Shown: positions 12,400 through 24,750 of the stretch, piece after piece
Numbering within the stretch: the first letter of the stretch is position 1
Layout of the letters: the number at the start of each line of letters is the position of its first letter
NCBI GenBank assembly: GCA_026724425.1
Contig: JAIUCV010000003.1
Span: 64,409,088-64,473,087 of the forward strand
DNA from: Erythrophleum ivorense
Lineage: Eukaryota > Streptophyta > Magnoliopsida > Fabales > Fabaceae
DNA length: 64,000 nucleotides
Direction of reading: 5' to 3'
Program-made: the position numbers and the translations under genes
Notes under the pieces: generated by a model
Databases searched by the model: none
What the model saw: the letters and a program-made list of their open reading frames with translations, nothing else
What the model was told of the DNA's origin: nothing

Positions 12400-13640
12400 A
12401 GGGCAACACACTTAGAGGTACGACGAAGAGCCAAACATAGTTCAAAAAGTACTATCGTGCCTTGCTAAGGAAAAGTGGATAAAAGTAATGGAAGAAGAGA
12501 TGGATTCGATGAGGACAAACTATGTTTAGGATTTTGTTTAATCATCCATCTAGTAGAAAGGCAATTGAGAACAAATGTGTTCTTAAAATAAATAGAAAGA
12601 CAAATAGATCAAGAGAAAGATATAATACATAATTAATGAGAGATATATACAACAGGAAAGTATAGACTGTGAAAATACCTTCTCACCTATTATATGATTC
12701 AATTCAATTAGGTTAATTTTAATTATAATTGCAAGTTTGGACTTGGAACTATATCAAATAGATACAAACATTGCATTTTTAAATGGATTACTAAATGAAA
12801 AAATCTTCATGGAACAACCATTAGGTTTTATAGAAAAAAGAATAGAGCATAAAATTTATAGACTTCAAAAATTTATTTACAAACTAAAATAATAATCTAG
12901 ATAGTAGCGTTTAAGATTTCATTAAGTAATAATTTTGTGTGAATTTTAAATGATTCATAAAGACCATTGTGTTTAAATTAAGCAATTTAAAAGGAATGTC
13001 GTAATATTCTCCTTTTATGGGGATAATATACTAATAGTTGGGCATATTTTAGATTCTTTAATAATCATTAAATAATGGTTATCCTTGAATTTTAAGCTTA
13101 AGGATATGTGTGAAGCAAAACATATCCCTAAAGTTAAAATTTAAAAAATCGCTTGAAGAAATTAATTACTCTTTCACAAAAGAATTATATGCAGAAAATT
13201 ATTGAGCAATTCAATATAAAAGACTATAAACTCCTTTATACCCTCATAGTAAAAGGTGATAGTCTAAATAATGAGATATATCCTCAGACTAAATTTCAAT
13301 GGAAAATTATGCAGAAAGTCCTTTATTTTGATATTGTTGATATGGCATATGCAATGATATGTATAAGATTAGATATTTTTAATGATTGGCCTTATGAGCC
13401 AGTACCAACCAAATCTTGGACAAAAGCATTATAATGCTATTAGGAGAATCCTAAGTTACTTGTAGGGCATTGTAAATTATACACTGTGTTATTAAGAAAG
13501 TGATTGAGCTTGGGGTAGAGATCTAGATGCACGAGAATTAATTGTTGAATATATATTCTTGCTGAATAATGATATCATATCTTGGGTTAGTAAAAGATAG
13601 ACATGCATAATATTATTCATTGAGAAAGTAGAGTTTGTTG
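12400..13640 (+). pseudogene. Copia pol remnant: reverse transcriptase and RNase H
   Basis: Pieces of the Copia reverse transcriptase (RVT_2) are recognisable in changing frames. 12460-12600 encodes a 'KWIKVMEEEMDSMRTNY' type start of the domain, with internal stops. 12740-12900 carries 'DVKTAFLNG'-like sequence ('DTNIAFLNGLLNE'). 13153-13434 is an open stretch of 93 codons with 'LSQKNYMQKIIEQFNIKD' and 'MAYAMICIRLDI', corresponding to the conserved 'L.LSQ..Y...I' and 'L.YAM.CTRPDI' motifs. 13510-13640 keeps an RNase H trace ('DLDARELIVEYIFLLNND'-like). No full-length frame survives, and gag, protease and integrase upstream are unreadable. Confidence 0.75.
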
Positions 13641-15047
13641 TATGTTTTATAATAGTGTAAAAAGCTATATGGCTAAATTAATTTATGGAATACTTAGGGA
13701 TTACTAGTAGGATATTGAGTTCAATATTAAGCACGTGATAAATGAGCAACCATAACCTACATTAAAGGCCATAAGTATTAAAAGCAAAATTAAGCACATA
13801 AATACAAAAACATGAGAGGTGTAATGGTACAAAAGAGTGTTATCTATAATATATTTTTATACATAAGATGTTAGTTGATTTCCTAGCCAAAACCCATGCA
13901 TAGAGGTGTGTAGGTGTGTATAAGAAAAATGTAAAGTCTCCTGATATTGTAGAATATAGAGTATCCTACCTTATATGCAATTTAATTATTGACTAAATAG
14001 ATGAATTATATCACAATCATAGATAACATATACATAATGATAATATATTATACAAGTTGATGAGGTTGGTTCTCACACGTGCTACTACTTTTGGTGTTCT
14101 TAAGAAATGAATAAAGATGAGACATTTGTATTCGTTATGCAAGATAACAAACGTGCCAATGCGGCAAAGAGAGAACATAGAATATAAATATATTGTCTCG
14201 ATGAAAGAAAAAAAAAGTTGAGATGAGATCTAAATATATAAATATAATTGTATGGATCGAATTTTTCACCATTCATAATACTTATAGTCAGATGCAAATT
14301 TTCTTCTAGGCGTTATGGGAAATAGGAAACAAGGGTAGAATGTGGGTTAGATACTGTGTATGCTTAAACTAAGAATTTTATGATGCTAATAAATCAAACT
14401 AACATATATTCTTATGAGATAAGGAAGACATCATAGTATGTAATTTATGCTATATTTACTTAATAATTGCAATTAGGAAGTAAGTGAACAAATTTTTGTT
14501 TCATTGTTATTTGAGTCTTATAAAGGAATAAACCTTTTTATTGATACCCTTGTAACTATGACTATATCATGGAAAGTTAGTCAACATATGCTACTTTAAT
14601 ATATATCTTATAGTTATGATAATTTAAGCTAAAAGAGTATCACTAGGAAAATAATATATTCTAACCTAAATGGTATGTGAGTGAAAGGAAAATTACTGAA
14701 ATATACACAATTATTCTAATGTCTGAGATATATCGATTTTAAAGTTATTATAGTAATATTATAAATATAGATACTATACATATGAGAAGACAATTTGAGT
14801 AAAATTAAACTTAAGGGGGATTAAATTTACTATGGGCATTGAGTATAATGTATATGAATGAATTTAGGACATTTGAAACACAAAAAAATATGTAATGTGT
14901 ATCTCTTATACTGGTCTTATACTAGGATTCATAGTATAAGAGCTTTTGAATGTTATGTTTGAGCAATCATAATAGAGCATTTAGTATAAAAGTCCAAGAG
15001 AAGTAAAAAGTATTATGTTGTTCATCCCATTATGTATGAGTGGAAAA

Positions 15048-15364
15048 TATCAGAATGTATAGGCCATACATGATGGGCTAACCCATAACTCAGCGACCTA
15101 AGTTTAAATTAATTAATGAATTAATATTTAAATTATTTTTATCTGAATTTAAGAAGAGAGTTAGTTTTTTGGGTGCAAGTTACCAAAAAAAAAAAAACGC
15201 AAAACAATATATAAGTTAACGTACATAAACTACTTTCTCTTTGAGAAGGGATGAGTGAGATAGAACAAAACACAAAAGAGAGAAAGAGTTCTCGTTGTAC
15301 AATTTCTGCACCGCTCTCGTGACTATGGTGAATTTCTACACAAGTAAATATCTGAAACCCTTCA
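15048..15364 (+). repeat. 3' LTR of the Copia element
   Basis: 317 bases aligned to the 5' LTR by eye. It begins TATCAGAATG (5' copy TGTTGGAATG) and ends CCCTTCA immediately before the CATAT duplication. The many substitutions relative to the 5' LTR, including loss of the TG terminus, show an old insertion. Confidence 0.82.
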
Positions 15365-15369
15365 CATAT

Positions 15370-15958
15370 AATCATCGGGCTTAAAGGAAAACAAGGTGCT
15401 ATAGGCAAAATAAGATATGAAACCAATAGTTATAGGCAAAAGCAACTATCAAATTAGCAAGTAGCAATTGGTTTATTGCTATTGACAACAAAGGCAATGC
15501 TACGAACAGGAACAGGTCATCACTTCCTTTCCTCCTCCTTCCCTCTTTCCAATACTCAGATTATATTAATAGAAAAGAAAAATGGGTGTCCTTGCTTGAG
15601 CCAAGACACTTGAGAAAAAAAAAGTTACTATAGGATTTGGGTGAATAAAAATAACAACAAAGGTTTTAGTGATTTATTTTTTCTTTTTATAATTTTGACA
15701 TAAAAGCTGCATGAAATAAGCTGAAAAAATTGCATTACATTATTCCATGACTTAATAGATTTGTTGGATCAAAGCTTTGCATTAGGGAAATCATTTAATG
15801 TTTGAAAATTTTACTTGGATAAAAAAATACTTAAATATTTTGGACCATTTTATAAAATGTAATATTAGGCCAAATTGTCGGTGAGATTTATACATTGTGT
15901 TTGGGCACATTGTTCTTAACTTAAAACAAAAAAATCTTTCCTAAAGAAAAGCGCTTCT
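15370..15958. other. Intergenic spacer
   Basis: No gene, RNA or clear repeat seen. The sequence is moderately AT-rich, with a short poly-A near 15617. Confidence 0.4.
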
Positions 15959-17157
15959 TGTTGTGCCAAAATGGTCTTCATCGAAAGATATGCAATTGGG
16001 CCCATCTTTTAAAGAAGTTATACAATAATATTCTATGTCATGTGTGCAGAAACTCATTTTACAAAACCTAGTTTGCAATAAACTCTTCAAAGTAAAGGAA
16101 GAAAGGGATGCTTCGTATCTTTTCGTTGCCGCATGTCTCAAGGTATCATTTTTCTTCTTTCACAAATACTTTACATCGGACAAAGTACAAGAAGGAGAAG
16201 GAGAAAGATTTGATGGGCATGCATACCGAGAAGAAATCTCCACACTTTATTCCAACTTCATTTCACAAATACCTCATTTCAACAAGGAAAAAGAGCAAGA
16301 GATATTTTAGACTCATACCTCTAATATTTCTCTCTCTACTAACTTTTGTTGTGTGAAGGAAAAGAAAGAAGCAAATAAAAAAGGCCCCATGCATTGGTGA
16401 AGCAAATAATGAACGTTGAGGAAGGCTGAAGTATCAAGAGAAATTCAAGGCATTCAATGCAAAGGATTTTTGCCTGGAGGAGGAGATCTTGCCATTTAAT
16501 GAAGGTGCAACGGAAGCCTGGGATAGTCTCCCATAATCATTGCTATTTAAGGAGCTTTCATCGAACTTGAAGATAAGGGAGAAGATTGCAATAATTTGCT
16601 GAGTTGATCATTACTTTCATTTACCTCTTCTCTGTCATTTATTACTGAATTGACTTCATCCTCTTAGTTAGTTTTGCAAGCTGTTTTTATGCTCTATGTG
16701 AACTTGCTTTCTGCTTGTTAATTTTGTTTGGGGGTTAAATACTGGTTGTTGAGTTACTTGAAACCTTGTGAAAATCTTAGGTTGTTGTGAAGCTATAAAA
16801 GCATGTGCTATTGAGCCTTTGGTGTTAGGGTTGCCTCAGTGTAAAGGCTATAAAAAGCGTGTGTGTTGAGCCTTTGGAGTTTCCTATTTGTGAATGTGGT
16901 AAAAGATAGAAAGCTCAACTCTACTTGAAGGGTTGCTTGATTGTATTTGTTGGTGATTATCCATTGATTATAAAAATCCTCTTGCTTTGTATTTGAGGAA
17001 AAGATGTACGGTGTTTTGATCTTTCTCATCCTTGAACTTTTATTTTCTGAGTGAATTGCTATTGGAACTCCAAAAGTAGGAACTGAAAACGGTCTTAATC
17101 ATTTACTCATTCCAGAGCAGACTTTTTACACTCAGCAAAAGTACATTTTTGTGTTGC
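15959..17157 (+). mobile_element. Probable Sirevirus-type Copia LTR (boundaries tentative)
   Basis: The stretch has the style of SIRE-like LTRs: a TG start ('TGTTGTGCCAAAATGG' at 15959), a TATA-like 'gctatttaaggagctttcat' near 16541 and a long leader. It also holds two imperfect copies of a ~55-base unit ('gctataaaagcatgtgc...gagcctttgg' near 16791 and 16848) and a terminal 'tacatttttgtgttgctgtt'. A 359-bp solo LTR has landed at its 3' end, which blurs that boundary, and no 5-bp duplication was found. The call rests on resemblance from memory. Short open frames at 16035-16356 are not convincing genes. Confidence 0.4.
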
Positions 17158-17516
17158 TGTTATGAAACAACTTAAGAAATAAAGGGAAGAGGATTTAGAG
17201 AAAATATAGAATGAGAGAAATATTTTTAAATTTTTATTCATACCTCTCAATGCAAATGAAGTGCCTATTTATAGGTATAAGTTTGTAACCCCAAATGTCA
17301 TATCCTAAATATAAAATAATATATCATAAAAGAGGACATAAAAGTAAGAAATGAACATCCAAAAAGTTACAATTCTTGAAATCAAAGAGTTATAATTCTT
17401 GAAACTAAATAGTTATAATTCTTGAAAGAGATAATCATCCACATAAGAATCATAACATAATTTTAATAAATTTAAGAATTAAAGAGACATCCACCATAAT
17501 GGATGGATTCATAACA
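17158..17516 (-). mobile_element. Solo LTR of a small Copia-type element
   Basis: The 359-base unit begins TGTTATGAAACAAC and ends 'GGATTCATAACA'. On the minus strand it therefore starts TGTTATGAATCC and ends in CA, with imperfect inverted ends. Flanks GTTGC (17153-17157) and ATTGC (17517-17521) match at four of five bases and look like an aged target duplication. A minus-strand TATA-like 'ctataaatag' lies near 17270. There is no internal region, so one LTR remains after recombination. Confidence 0.72.
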
Positions 17517-19549
17517 ATTGCTAGATTTTATAAGTATAAATACATTCAATTATGTGGAATTAATTGATTAAATTAATAAGCCTCTCACTTTGGCAAGTAT
17601 ATCCACCAAGCAAATAATATAATTTTTCCAGTATGAGGTCAATTTGACAGGGAAGTATATTTAATTGACAAATTTAATTGAATTCTCTATTCCTATGTTA
17701 GCCTAGCTAAAGTACACTACATAATATAACTAGTGTCTTGTGATAAGTCTAGTCACTGGCAAACATTAGAAGAAAGGTTCTAATCTAAATTCAATCTAAA
17801 CTAATGTACATATGTAAAAATACTCTAACTTAGACTTTGGATACAAAAATACCAAATGAATTCTTGATTTAAAAAGTATAGGGACTGATTTAAAAAAAAA
17901 TTGTAGGGACCAAATAAAAAATTGAGATAAATTATATGAACCAAATGATTAAATTTTTCTTAAAAAAATACTTTTGGAAAAAAAAATCAATGCATTAAGG
18001 TAACAATTAATAATTTCTCTCAATTCCAGTAGGTAATAAATTAATCAATTAATGTATTTAATATTTTTTGGTATTTAACTTTATAACTATATTTTGCTAT
18101 GTCAGGTTTAGTCTACCTTAATTATGAAGTTTTTGACTATATATTATATTTTTCTTGAACACCACCAAAAAGGAAAATCTTTAGAAGTAAGTTTCAGTGG
18201 ACTTTGCATAAAACAACCGTAAGTTTTACAAATAAATTCTATGAAACTTAGTCCATGACGTATTCGATTATTTTTGGCGAGACTTTCAATATTTAGATAA
18301 CTTAAAGAGTAAGACTTTCAATATTTTCTTATTTAACTATATTTCTAGCTGATGGTAGTGGGTAGATTTGAGTCAAAGGAGAACGTATTATGAGAATTTA
18401 AACCTTTTAGAGTTTTTTATTACAAAATTCTTATAGAATTTGAAGAGAGAAGGGGGAAAAAAGAAAAAAAAATGAGTTTCATATATATTTTTATTTTTTG
18501 TGTCATTTTCTTTTTAAACTTTACAAAAATTTTATAGTAAAAAAATTTAGAATATTTTTACAAAGTATTTGGGGCTAGTTTGTAGCATGAAGAGAGTGGA
18601 CAAAATCTCAACCATTGCGGATAGAACTATACATGCACCATATTTTATGCAAGAAATTTTCTTTTTGTGTAACCGGTCATAAACTTTATCTGTCCCTTTC
18701 CCACGAGAAATTCGATGACAATACTCTTTTTAATATTATATACACAAACGGAAAGGAAGTCTCCTATTTATTTTAAAGCAAATTACTCTCTCCTCTTTTT
18801 AGTTTTTACTGAAATTAAAAAAAATTCTTTCTATTTTTAAAATATACACTTTGATTTAATTTTAATCTTTTTTATTAAAATACATTATATTACCCTAAAT
18901 ACATATTAATTTTTTTTGGCAAGAATTAGAGATCATACTATTTGATAACTTAAATTTCCTTACCTTCATTTGTTCGTTGAATTATATTAACATATACACA
19001 AATGAAAATAAAAGAGTAGATTTTGTTTTTATTAAATTTAACAAAGTTTAAATTGATTATTTATTAACCACATAAAAAAATAATAGCTTTGAAGTTCTTC
19101 TCTTTTTCTCTTTTATGCAAATTGGCTAGCTCATAATTAATTATAGTGAATCAAAATTTTTAATTTTGTATAATTTCTTGATGTACTTATTTAGACTCAA
19201 TTGATCAGTAAATCAATTCTTGAAGGTTAATTTTAAGTATAATTTTGGCTCAAAGTATTAAACATTTTTACTACCAAATCTACCTTTTTGAGCTTTTGGA
19301 TCTGAAGGAGGGTATTTTAGTTAAAAAAATGTGTTTAAGTTAATAGACAATATTTTAATAAAAGAGTTTAAAATTGGATTAAAATGTAATATAGTTTTTA
19401 ATTTTAGATGAAAAGGAATATACATTTTAAAAATTGATGAGAAATTCATATCAAGTCAGCAAAAGTGAAAGGAGGTGAATGTAATTTACACTTTGATTTA
19501 TTTAACTATATTACTATTAGATACCCCCATTGAAATATTATTCCTGCGA
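17517..19549. other. Intergenic sequence containing an isolated 'tail' block of the segmental duplication
   Basis: About 17990-18330 aligns by eye with the gene-downstream tails at 21120-21360, 48230-48470, 53500-53790 and 58740-58950. Shared pieces are 'gtttagtctaccttaat', 'aaataaattctatgaaac' and 'catgacgtattcgatta', at the same spacing. The gene that should precede it is absent. The rest (18330-19550) is AT-rich without a gene. Confidence 0.5.
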
Positions 19550-20074
19550 TATTACTCTACAGAAATTCCCGAATCGTGTATTCAAAGTCATAACTGTTGA
19601 CATTAATTAGATATTTTTTTATATATATTGAAATTTTTACTTAATTAATTAATTTCCAGGAAATTACGTGAAGTGATCCCATGGCGCCTACGCAGATTAG
19701 AATTAGAAGAAGCATCGAATAAACGGATAGGCCTTACTTCTTTCACCGTGGAACTGAAGTTTACTTGTGCCACAATCCACACGCTGGGTTTTCAAAGTCT
19801 TAAGAGTTCAACCTGAAAAATGTTTGGAAATTAGTAGCAAATAAACGAAATTAAATATACAACTTTCTCTATAAATTTCTATGTCAAATCAACAATCGAC
19901 TTCCATTTCCTTCGTTCAACATTGGTGAACCATAAAACCCTTAAGAGTTCAACCTGAAAAATGTTTGGAAATTAGTAGCAAATAAACGAAATTAAATATA
20001 CAACTTTCTCTATAAATTTCTATGTCAAATCAACAATCGACTTCCATTTCCTTCGTTCAACATTGGTGAACCAT
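19550..20074 (+). promoter_or_regulatory. Orphan copy A of the small-gene promoter, gene body missing
   Basis: Lines up with the upstream regions of the two small genes at 46 and 56 kb. Shared pieces include 'gtgtattcaaagtc', 'ttccaggaaattacgtgaagt', 'catggc', 'attagaatta', 'gatagg', 'acttgtgcc' and, near the TATA box, 'cttccatttccttcgttcaac'. A TATA-like 'tctataaattt' sits at about 19868. The 134 bases ending in 'cattggtgaaccat' are present twice (19800-19933 and 19941-20074, offset 141). The two copies look identical. The 47-codon ORF that follows in the other copies is not present downstream. Confidence 0.65.
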
Positions 20075-20094
20075 ATTGCTATGGTTCACCAATG
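20061..20094. repeat. Perfect 14-bp inverted repeat (hairpin) at the end of promoter copy A
   Basis: 'cattggtgaaccat' (20061-20074) and 'atggttcaccaatg' (20081-20094) are exact reverse complements separated by six bases. It sits exactly where homology to the functional gene copies stops. Confidence 0.85.
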
Positions 20095-20899
20095 TGTTTG
20101 TGTATGTGTCTCTATGTGTGTGTAATTAATTAATTAATTAATAGGATGATTATGGTAGGAAATAGGTAGGGACTGTAATATTTAGGCTTCAACCATATAA
20201 AAATATTATATACATCCTTAAATTCAGACCCAGACAGATAAAAATTCAAGATCCAGCTTAACTTGTTCTCATTGAACTCTCAAATCTTTATAAAACGCAA
20301 ATTTATTTATTTTAAACACATTTTAAAATAAATATTTTTTCAGTCCAGCCTCATTTTTATGAAATCTATTTATATGAAATAAAAAATAAGATAAAAGTTC
20401 TAATTAACAGTCAATAAATTTCGAAACAGCAAATCAAAATTGTAAAAAAAAAAATTCTCAATAATATTATTCTTGAATAATTATTTAAAATATCATACAT
20501 GATTTTCAAGCGCTTCCCAAACATAGCAACTACTAACTGATCGTATAAAGATTACAACCTACAAATCTCCATTTAACTGTTGGTCAAATTCAAATGCAGA
20601 ACAACAATATTAAAGTCTAGGCTACAAATATCTCTCAATATGTATTAACTAAAATGTACATTCTTCATTTGATAGTGGAGAGATAAATCTTCTTGTCATG
20701 GCCAGACCGGTGATATTGGTTATAAATTGCTTAGGGTTTAATTTGAGTTAATAATTCACGAAATTTCATATTAAATTAAGCTCTGAACCCAACTATATAT
20801 TTTTGAAATTTCACCTGTGCAGTGTGTACAATTTCCAGCAAGTAGTTTGAGCAAAGTCTTGAATAGTTCTATATATGGGTGAACGTTGATAACTTTTAT
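20095..20899. other. AT-rich spacer
   Basis: Begins with a short GT-rich run and four ATTA/TTAA units near 20127-20142. No gene or recognised repeat was seen. Confidence 0.4.
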
Positions 20900-21361
20900 A
20901 TATCGATCAATATTGCAATCTTCCTTGCCAATTGAAAGGAATTTCCAAGAAAGTAAAACTTGAATCAGTTCAAATACGTTTTCGAAAGTAATGCATATCT
21001 GTTATATTTAAACTTATTAACTAATTACCAACTCATATAATAATAACTTTACCTAATTACTTCTCAATGTATATACAAATCTAATATATACTTTAAATTT
21101 ATTCAACTATCAAAAAATAAAACACATTGAGGTAACAATTTTGTCTCATCCAGCTGGTCATGAATCAACAAAGTTTAGATTTTAATTGAGTGCTTAACTT
21201 TGTAACTACCTATAATATTTGGTTTTAGTTGACCTTAATAATGGAGTGTAAGCCATATATTTCTCATGAAAAAGTTCAGTAGACCTTAAAAAACAACCTA
21301 AATTTCACCTATAAATTCAATGAAACGTCGTGCATGATGTCATTTAGCAATTTTTGTTAAG
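20900..21361. repeat. Tail block A of the segmental duplication, interrupted by the Athila insertion
   Basis: Aligns with 53450-53760. Common pieces are 'taaaacacattgaggtaacaa', 'ctcatccagctggt', 'atcaacaaa', 'ggttttagttg', 'aaatttcacctataaattca' and 'catgatgtcattta'. The homology resumes at 34621 on the far side of the Athila element ('gatttagagttgaattc' against 'gatttagggttgaattcc' at 53774-53791). The 53-kb copy is therefore the uninterrupted counterpart of this site. Confidence 0.7.
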
Positions 21362-22974
21362 CGATAATTCCCAACTATTTATGTTATTGTACATATTTTT
21401 CTCTCAGTAAATATAACTTTAGCCTCCACTTTTAGGGTAAATAATACATCCATAAAAAGAAATGAGCATACATAGGATGAGTAGCTTTAAACTCAATACT
21501 TACTTGAAAAATCATCAGCTTTACCTTTATTTCTGAGTATTCTGATAGCTAATCATACTTGGTTTTCTTAGGATGCATGTGTTGAAGAGTTTGGAGCAAA
21601 TTCAGGAGAGAAAGGCTGCAAAGTGATGAATTCAAACATCTCGCCGCGGCTGGGTTCATTGTGCCGAGGCGGGAAGTTCAGAAATTCGAAGAAAGTGTGC
21701 AGGGCAACGTGCACCGCGGCGGAAATGTTTGAGCCATGGCGAGGCCTCAAGGAGAACCAAAACCCGCCACGGCGAGGCCTTAAGCAGAACCAAAACTCGC
21801 CGCGGTGAGCTTGTGTACACCGAGGTGCGAGATAAGAAGACCTCAGAATTCAAACAGAATCAAAACTCGCCGCGGCGCATTCAAACCAGTTGCGACGCTC
21901 AGTCTCACAGAACCAAAACTTGCCACGACGTAACATTCCACGCCGCAACGCAAATTGAATTACCTGAATGCAACGTTTTGTTTCTCAAATTTCTGAGGGT
22001 TTAAAGCTTCATATGCGAAGGAGGGTCGAGGCAGCTGTCATTCTGGGTTGGTTTTGTGTTATTCCAAGTGTGCAAAGGTTGAGGGAAGAGCTAGGAAGCC
22101 ATCTTGAAGCAAAGAGAAGCTGAAGATTGAAGATTGAAGCCGAATCCTTGTGTTTCCGAGTTTCCTCTTCATTTCTTCTGTCTTGTTCATAGTTTCTGAT
22201 GTATTTGATTGTTGCTTCAAGCTTGACTTTGGATTTTATGATCATGTATAGCTAAACCCTATCTAATCTAGGATTATTTGGAACTCTTGTATGGATTAGT
22301 AGTCGTTCTTCATTCTAATTTTGCAATTAATGGTTCATGCTTGTTCACTCAACTTTGTACTTCATGCTTTCTGATTGATTGGCCAACATTTAGATTGATA
22401 TAATACCTTACTTGAACTTGGGAAAGGAAAAGGGAGGTTAGACCAAAAGTTAAGTGGTGTGAGTGCTTGAAATTTGCTGAGTTGAGTGGATAGCTTAGTT
22501 ATTGAGATAGGAATATACTTAATAACCTCACATGGTCCAGTTAGGTATTGCACTCATAGATTGATCTTAGTTAATCTTATAAGGACTTATAAAATTAGCT
22601 GAGTACCCTATACAATATTTGGAAAAATATATATAGGAACAATAGAATCCTAGACTAACATGTATCACCATGGAGAGCAGAAGGAAATGAATGTTGAACT
22701 AACTACTATGAAGTATAAGAGGACCAATAATCCTAGATGCTAATATTCACCCAAAAATCTAAATCCTAACCTAGATTTTTACATAGCATTAGAATCATAA
22801 ACAATTTCCTTTAACACTAACATTTAAGAATTGATTTGCTTGATTTAAATTGGGGTGTGAATTTCAGTACTTGGTATTGTTTTCACAACAAATCCTCGAG
22901 AGAACGATCATTTCTCATCACTATATTGCCTTCACGATACGTATACTTGCGTGTACGCTTCAAGGAAAGCAATA
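21362..22974 (+). repeat. 5' LTR of the Athila element
   Basis: 1613 bases. The terminal dinucleotides are CG...TA where the 3' LTR has TG...CA, so both ends have mutated. A module built around 'gccgcggc' or its decayed forms, often preceded by 'aaccaaaactcg', recurs between about 21645 and 21960. A short antisense open frame (22009-22245) recurs in the other LTR copies but is a by-product of LTR sequence. Confidence 0.93.
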
Positions 22975-22980
22975 AGTTTT

Positions 22981-22998
22981 TGGTGCCGTTGCCGGGGA
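22981..22998 (+). promoter_or_regulatory. Primer-binding site, tRNA-Asp type
   Basis: TGGTGCCGTTGCCGGGGA lies six bases after the 5' LTR. It complements the 3' end of plant tRNA-Asp with one change (canonical TGGCGCCGTTGCCGGGGA). This primer is characteristic of the Athila lineage. Confidence 0.9.
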
Positions 22999-23129
22999 TT
23001 TATGTGCCAAAATATTGTGTTGTCAATATTGATACTAGCATACCTAGTTTGAACTTAAGCACTGTGCATATTTTTACTTTATCTACTTTCAATTTCTTTC
23101 TCTGTTCTATTTTGCAGTGACTATCTTCT

Positions 23130-24750
23130 GTGTGTGCACAACCTCATATGCAAGAGATTGTGAGTCTCGAAGTGGTTTTTTTTCCAGAAGAATCTGATCA
23201 AGCCTCTAATCAAGCTCAAAGAGACAGTAGCGAAACTTTTGACTCAACCACAAACATGGTGCAAGAGGATGAAAATCGTGTCCGCACAGTGAATGATTTT
23301 GCAACTTTGAATATGCAAGGGTACCACTCAAGTATAAGAAGACCAGCCATTCAAGCAAACAATTTTGAAATGAAGCAAGTGGTGCTGCAAATGCTTCAAA
23401 TGGCTGGACAATTCAGTGGCTCTCCTCTTGAAGATCCGAACACTCACCTCTTCAACTTCCTAGAGGTGTGTGATTCCTTTAAGCAGAATGGAGTGATGGA
23501 TGATGCTATTCGGCTGAGGCTCTTCCCACTTTCATTAAGGGACAAGGCTAAGGTATGGCTCAACTCATTAACGGATGGGTCCATAACTACTTGGGATGAT
23601 CTAGTCACAAGATTTAGAGCCAGATTTTTTTCGCCAGCTCGATCAGTAGAGTTGAGAAATGACATTACCTCCTTCATGCAACAAGATGATGAACCCTTAT
23701 ATGAAGCTCGGGAAAGATTCAAGGAACTGTTAAAAAAAGTGCCCCAATCATGGATTTTCTAAATGGGTGTAGGTGCAAACCTTCTATAATAGGCTGTTGC
23801 CTGAAACAAAAGCCATCCTCGACTCAGCTTCAAATGGGAGTATCACAGGCAATTTGAATGTTGAAGAGGCTTATAATTTGCTGGAAAATATGGCAGCTAA
23901 CTCCCTCTAATGGTCTGCATCCAGACCTCACAAGAAAAAGGTAGCTGGGATACATGAAATAGATGCTCTAACCGCACTCTCGGCTCAGGTGGCTGCAATG
24001 AATAAAAGGTTTGATAGTCTTGAAACACGTTTCAGTGCACCAGTGGGGGTCAACTCTATTCAAGCTCCAGTCATCACTTGTGAGCATTGTGGAGAAGAAC
24101 ACTGCAGTGAACAATGCCCTTCCTTAGTAGAAGTAGTCAACTACATGGGCAACTATAGGAAGGCCCAAAACAACCCCTATTCCAACACCTACAACTCGGA
24201 ATGGAGGAATCATCCAAATTTTTCATGAAGTCAGGGGCAAAATCAGCCCCAGTCATCCTCTTCTGGTATGAGACTTTCTCACCCCCCGGGATTCCCTACT
24301 CAAGGAAGACCACCAATGCCAGAAAAGAAGCCAAACATGGAAGAAATGCTCATGCAATATATGGCTAAGCAAGATGCCATCTTAGCCAGACAAGATGCCA
24401 CAATGATAAGACATGAGACCGCAATTCGGAATATAGAAGTACAAATCGGTCAATTGGCTTCTTCTGTAAACTCAAGACAGCTTGGGGTGCTATCAAGTGA
24501 TACTGTTCCTAACCCCAGAAGAGAGGGCAAAGAGGAATGTAAAGCTATTGCATTAAGAAGTGGCAAGGAGTTGTCTGAAGTACTACCATCAAAGCAAGCC
24601 AATAAGTCAAGCTCAGACCAAGGCAAGGTGGAAAAGAAGGGTGATAAGGAGGAACCTTTGGAAGTGAAGAACAAGGTGGAAGAGAAGAATGAAGCGAATG
24701 AGAAGAGGAAAGACAGTGCTGAGAAGAGTCAAGAGATAGAGCAAGAGTGA
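23130..24750 (+). pseudogene. gag: Athila gag (capsid and nucleocapsid), broken
   Basis: The first frame (23130-23762, 210 codons) carries the retrotransposon gag domain: 'QFSGSPLEDPNTHLFNFLEV', then 'LRLFPLSLRDKAKVWLNSL' and 'TTWDDLVTRFRARFF', typical of plant Gypsy capsid. Near 23740-23760 the frame shifts. In the new frame TAG (23909), TGA (24226-24228) and TGA (24748-24750) interrupt the reading. The C-terminal part holds a CCHC-like knuckle (CEHCGEEHCSEQC, 24090-24128) with spacing C-x2-C-x3-H-x4-C, then 'EEMLMQYMAKQDA' and 'IRNIEVQIGQLAS', a short helical segment seen in Athila gag. The final 70 residues are lysine/glutamate-rich and probably disordered. The chosen start is the first in-frame ATG and is uncertain. 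Confidence 0.88.

Larger units (their letters stand above)
11240..15364 (+). mobile_element. Decayed Ty1/Copia retrotransposon with both LTRs
   Basis: The 5' LTR (11240 to about 11617) and 3' LTR (15048-15364) share 'gaatgtatagg', 'atgatgggttgacccataac' (changed at two bases in the 3' copy), 'ttttttgggtgcaagtta' and 'gatagaacaaaacacaaaag'. The element is bounded by an exact 5-bp duplication, CATAT, at 11235-11239 and 15365-15369. A primer-binding site close to the initiator tRNA-Met type follows the 5' LTR ('TTGGTAGTAGAG' at 11618-11629, canonical TTGGTATCAGAG). A purine-rich 'gagtggaaaata' precedes the 3' LTR. At 4.1 kb it is shorter than a full Copia (about 5 kb), and its coding region is full of stops. 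Confidence 0.88.

Noticed and set aside
16035..16356. Two overlapping open frames of 91 and 82 codons
   Set aside because: They lie within a probable Sirevirus-like LTR and show no domain.
21568..22004. Arginine- and threonine-rich open frames in the LTR (also at 39612-39851 and 61479-61841)
   Set aside because: These translate the repeated 'gaaccaaaactcgccgcgg' module and are repeat artefacts.
22009..22245. Antisense open frame beginning MIIKSKVKLEATIK in the family-1 LTR, recurring at 33695-33886 and 52268-52465
   Set aside because: It recurs only because the LTR itself is repeated. It is broken in other LTR copies and has no domain or start context of its own.
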